This document shows, one piece after another, positions 62,961 through 64,000 of a DNA stretch of 64,000 nucleotides. The DNA is taken from assembly GCA_022494885.1 (NCBI GenBank), contig JAGVSM010003675.1:62001-126000 (forward strand), read 5' to 3'. A program made the position numbers and the translations under genes. Within the stretch, counting starts at the first letter, position 1; every line of letters starts with the position of its first letter. The notes beneath the pieces are model-generated. The model saw nothing but the letters and a program-made list of their open reading frames with translations, was not told the DNA's origin and ran no database searches. This DNA comes from Micrasema longulum. Lineage: Eukaryota; Arthropoda; Insecta; Trichoptera; Brachycentridae.

Positions 62961-64000
62961 ACAAATAATTTCTTTTTTTAAACCACCGAACTTCCTCTTT
63001 ACGTTTTAAAAACACATTTTTCAAATGTGAGTTTACAGTAGGTTTGTTGGAAACAAAATAATCCTTTTGATGAATTCGGGGTTAATTACTTGTACCTATT
63101 ATTGGATATTAATTTGTAATTTTGCTAAAATATAATCAAAAAACATTTAAAAATTACATCTTTATTAACATGTTATAAATGTACATAAATATTTGGATAA
63201 ATTGGATAAGTACTCCCAATGCAATTAATGATGGAATGTTATCATTCCGTTTACAATATTATTTAGAAAAAAAACGTTGTTCGGTTCATAAAAAACTTAT
63301 ACAATATTGTCTAAAAAGATGATTTTATTAACTAGTATAAACATAAAAAATATTCAGTCGATAAACTCGTAAAAGAAATAAGAAAAAAAATATATAAACG
63401 ATTTAGTGATATACTTAACAAACGTAAACGTATTAATTTGTATAAATTGACATAATTTTTAACAGAAATGTGGGCATTAAAAAAAAGTATACATACAACA
63501 TTATTGTGAAATTATACATACAAAATATAATTCTGGCAAGATCAGGAGTTATAATTTGATTTTATTAAAAAATACTTTGAACAAAACATATTATAATTCT
63601 TACTGTATTTTTTATTTAATACTTATAATAATAATTAGGAAGACTAATTAAATGTATAAAAAATATTTCAAATAAATAATGCAAATAAAAATGTATATTT
63701 GTGACATTTAAAACAATAAAAAGGGGAATATTTCTTTTTTCTTTTTTTTTGAGTGAATTTTTTGACTAGTTGGATGTATAATACAGTCAAACTTTGTTAA
63801 AATGAATATATGGACAGTTTGAAATTCATAAGTAAAAACGCTGGTTAATTTTTAAAAACACAAATATATATATATAGTCTAATAATTTTTCATTGTAGAT
63901 TTTTGTTTTTAAATTATGTAAATATCAAAAATACTAAATGTATTTATTACATAATTTTATTTTATATATACGCCCAATGGGCATTTTTAAGGACATGTTT
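62961..64000. other. AT-rich end of window, nothing recognised
   Basis: This is very AT-rich, with (TA)n at about 63865-63876. A short frame was looked for and not found. No gene or known repeat. Confidence 0.45.

Overview
This is an AT-rich eukaryotic window packed with transposable-element remains. I see no credible host protein-coding gene, no rRNA and no functional tRNA. Element content (CsRn1/Kabuki-like Ty3 retrotransposon, Jockey/CR1-type and RTE-type non-LTR elements with (AAAT)n tails, a Penelope-like element, hAT and Tc1/mariner relics, several tRNA-derived SINEs) points to an arthropod, most likely an insect. Species cannot be named from this sequence. The window reads as intergenic or intronic DNA.

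Layout. 0-13 kb: copies of a dispersed repeat called DR1 here, an RTE-type reverse-transcriptase relic (minus, 3.5-4.1 kb), SINE pieces, and a decayed Tc1/mariner-type transposon with matching terminal inverted repeats (10.49-11.78 kb). 13.57-16.72 kb: a 5'-truncated non-LTR retrotransposon with a long open reading frame (endonuclease C-terminus plus reverse transcriptase) and an (AAAT)n tail. 17.06-23.19 kb: a full-length Ty3-type LTR retrotransposon with near-identical LTRs, intact gag, a canonical -1 frameshift heptamer at the gag stop, and a pol interrupted by frameshifts and a stop. 23.9-25.5 kb: Penelope-related fragments, inverted repeats and a 200-bp near-perfect palindrome. 26-43 kb: SINEs of several families, DR1 copies, an unrecognised three-copy repeat with coding-like sequence, CR1-type and Jockey-type reverse-transcriptase tails, and an internally deleted hAT transposase. 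43-50 kb: more truncated non-LTR 3' ends on both strands and a recent 109-bp tandem duplication. 50.8-64 kb: a compound DR1 palindrome, a Penelope-like reverse transcriptase bracketed by inverted terminal-repeat fragments, a 0.55-kb inverted repeat pair 5 kb apart, and further non-LTR relics.

How the parts relate. The SINEs carry tRNA-like heads with recognisable B boxes and would have depended on a non-LTR reverse transcriptase in trans. The many 5'-truncated elements with (AAAT)n tails fit target-primed reverse transcription. Several 3' ends carry a short stem-loop upstream of the tail. Nested insertions are visible: a SINE inside DR1 with an 11-bp target duplication, and a SINE inside an RTE relic. 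The most notable items are the DR1 family, the hammerhead-like motifs in Penelope-type fragments, the frameshift signal of the LTR element and the unrecognised three-copy family. Family assignments rest on motif recognition by eye; no database search was run.
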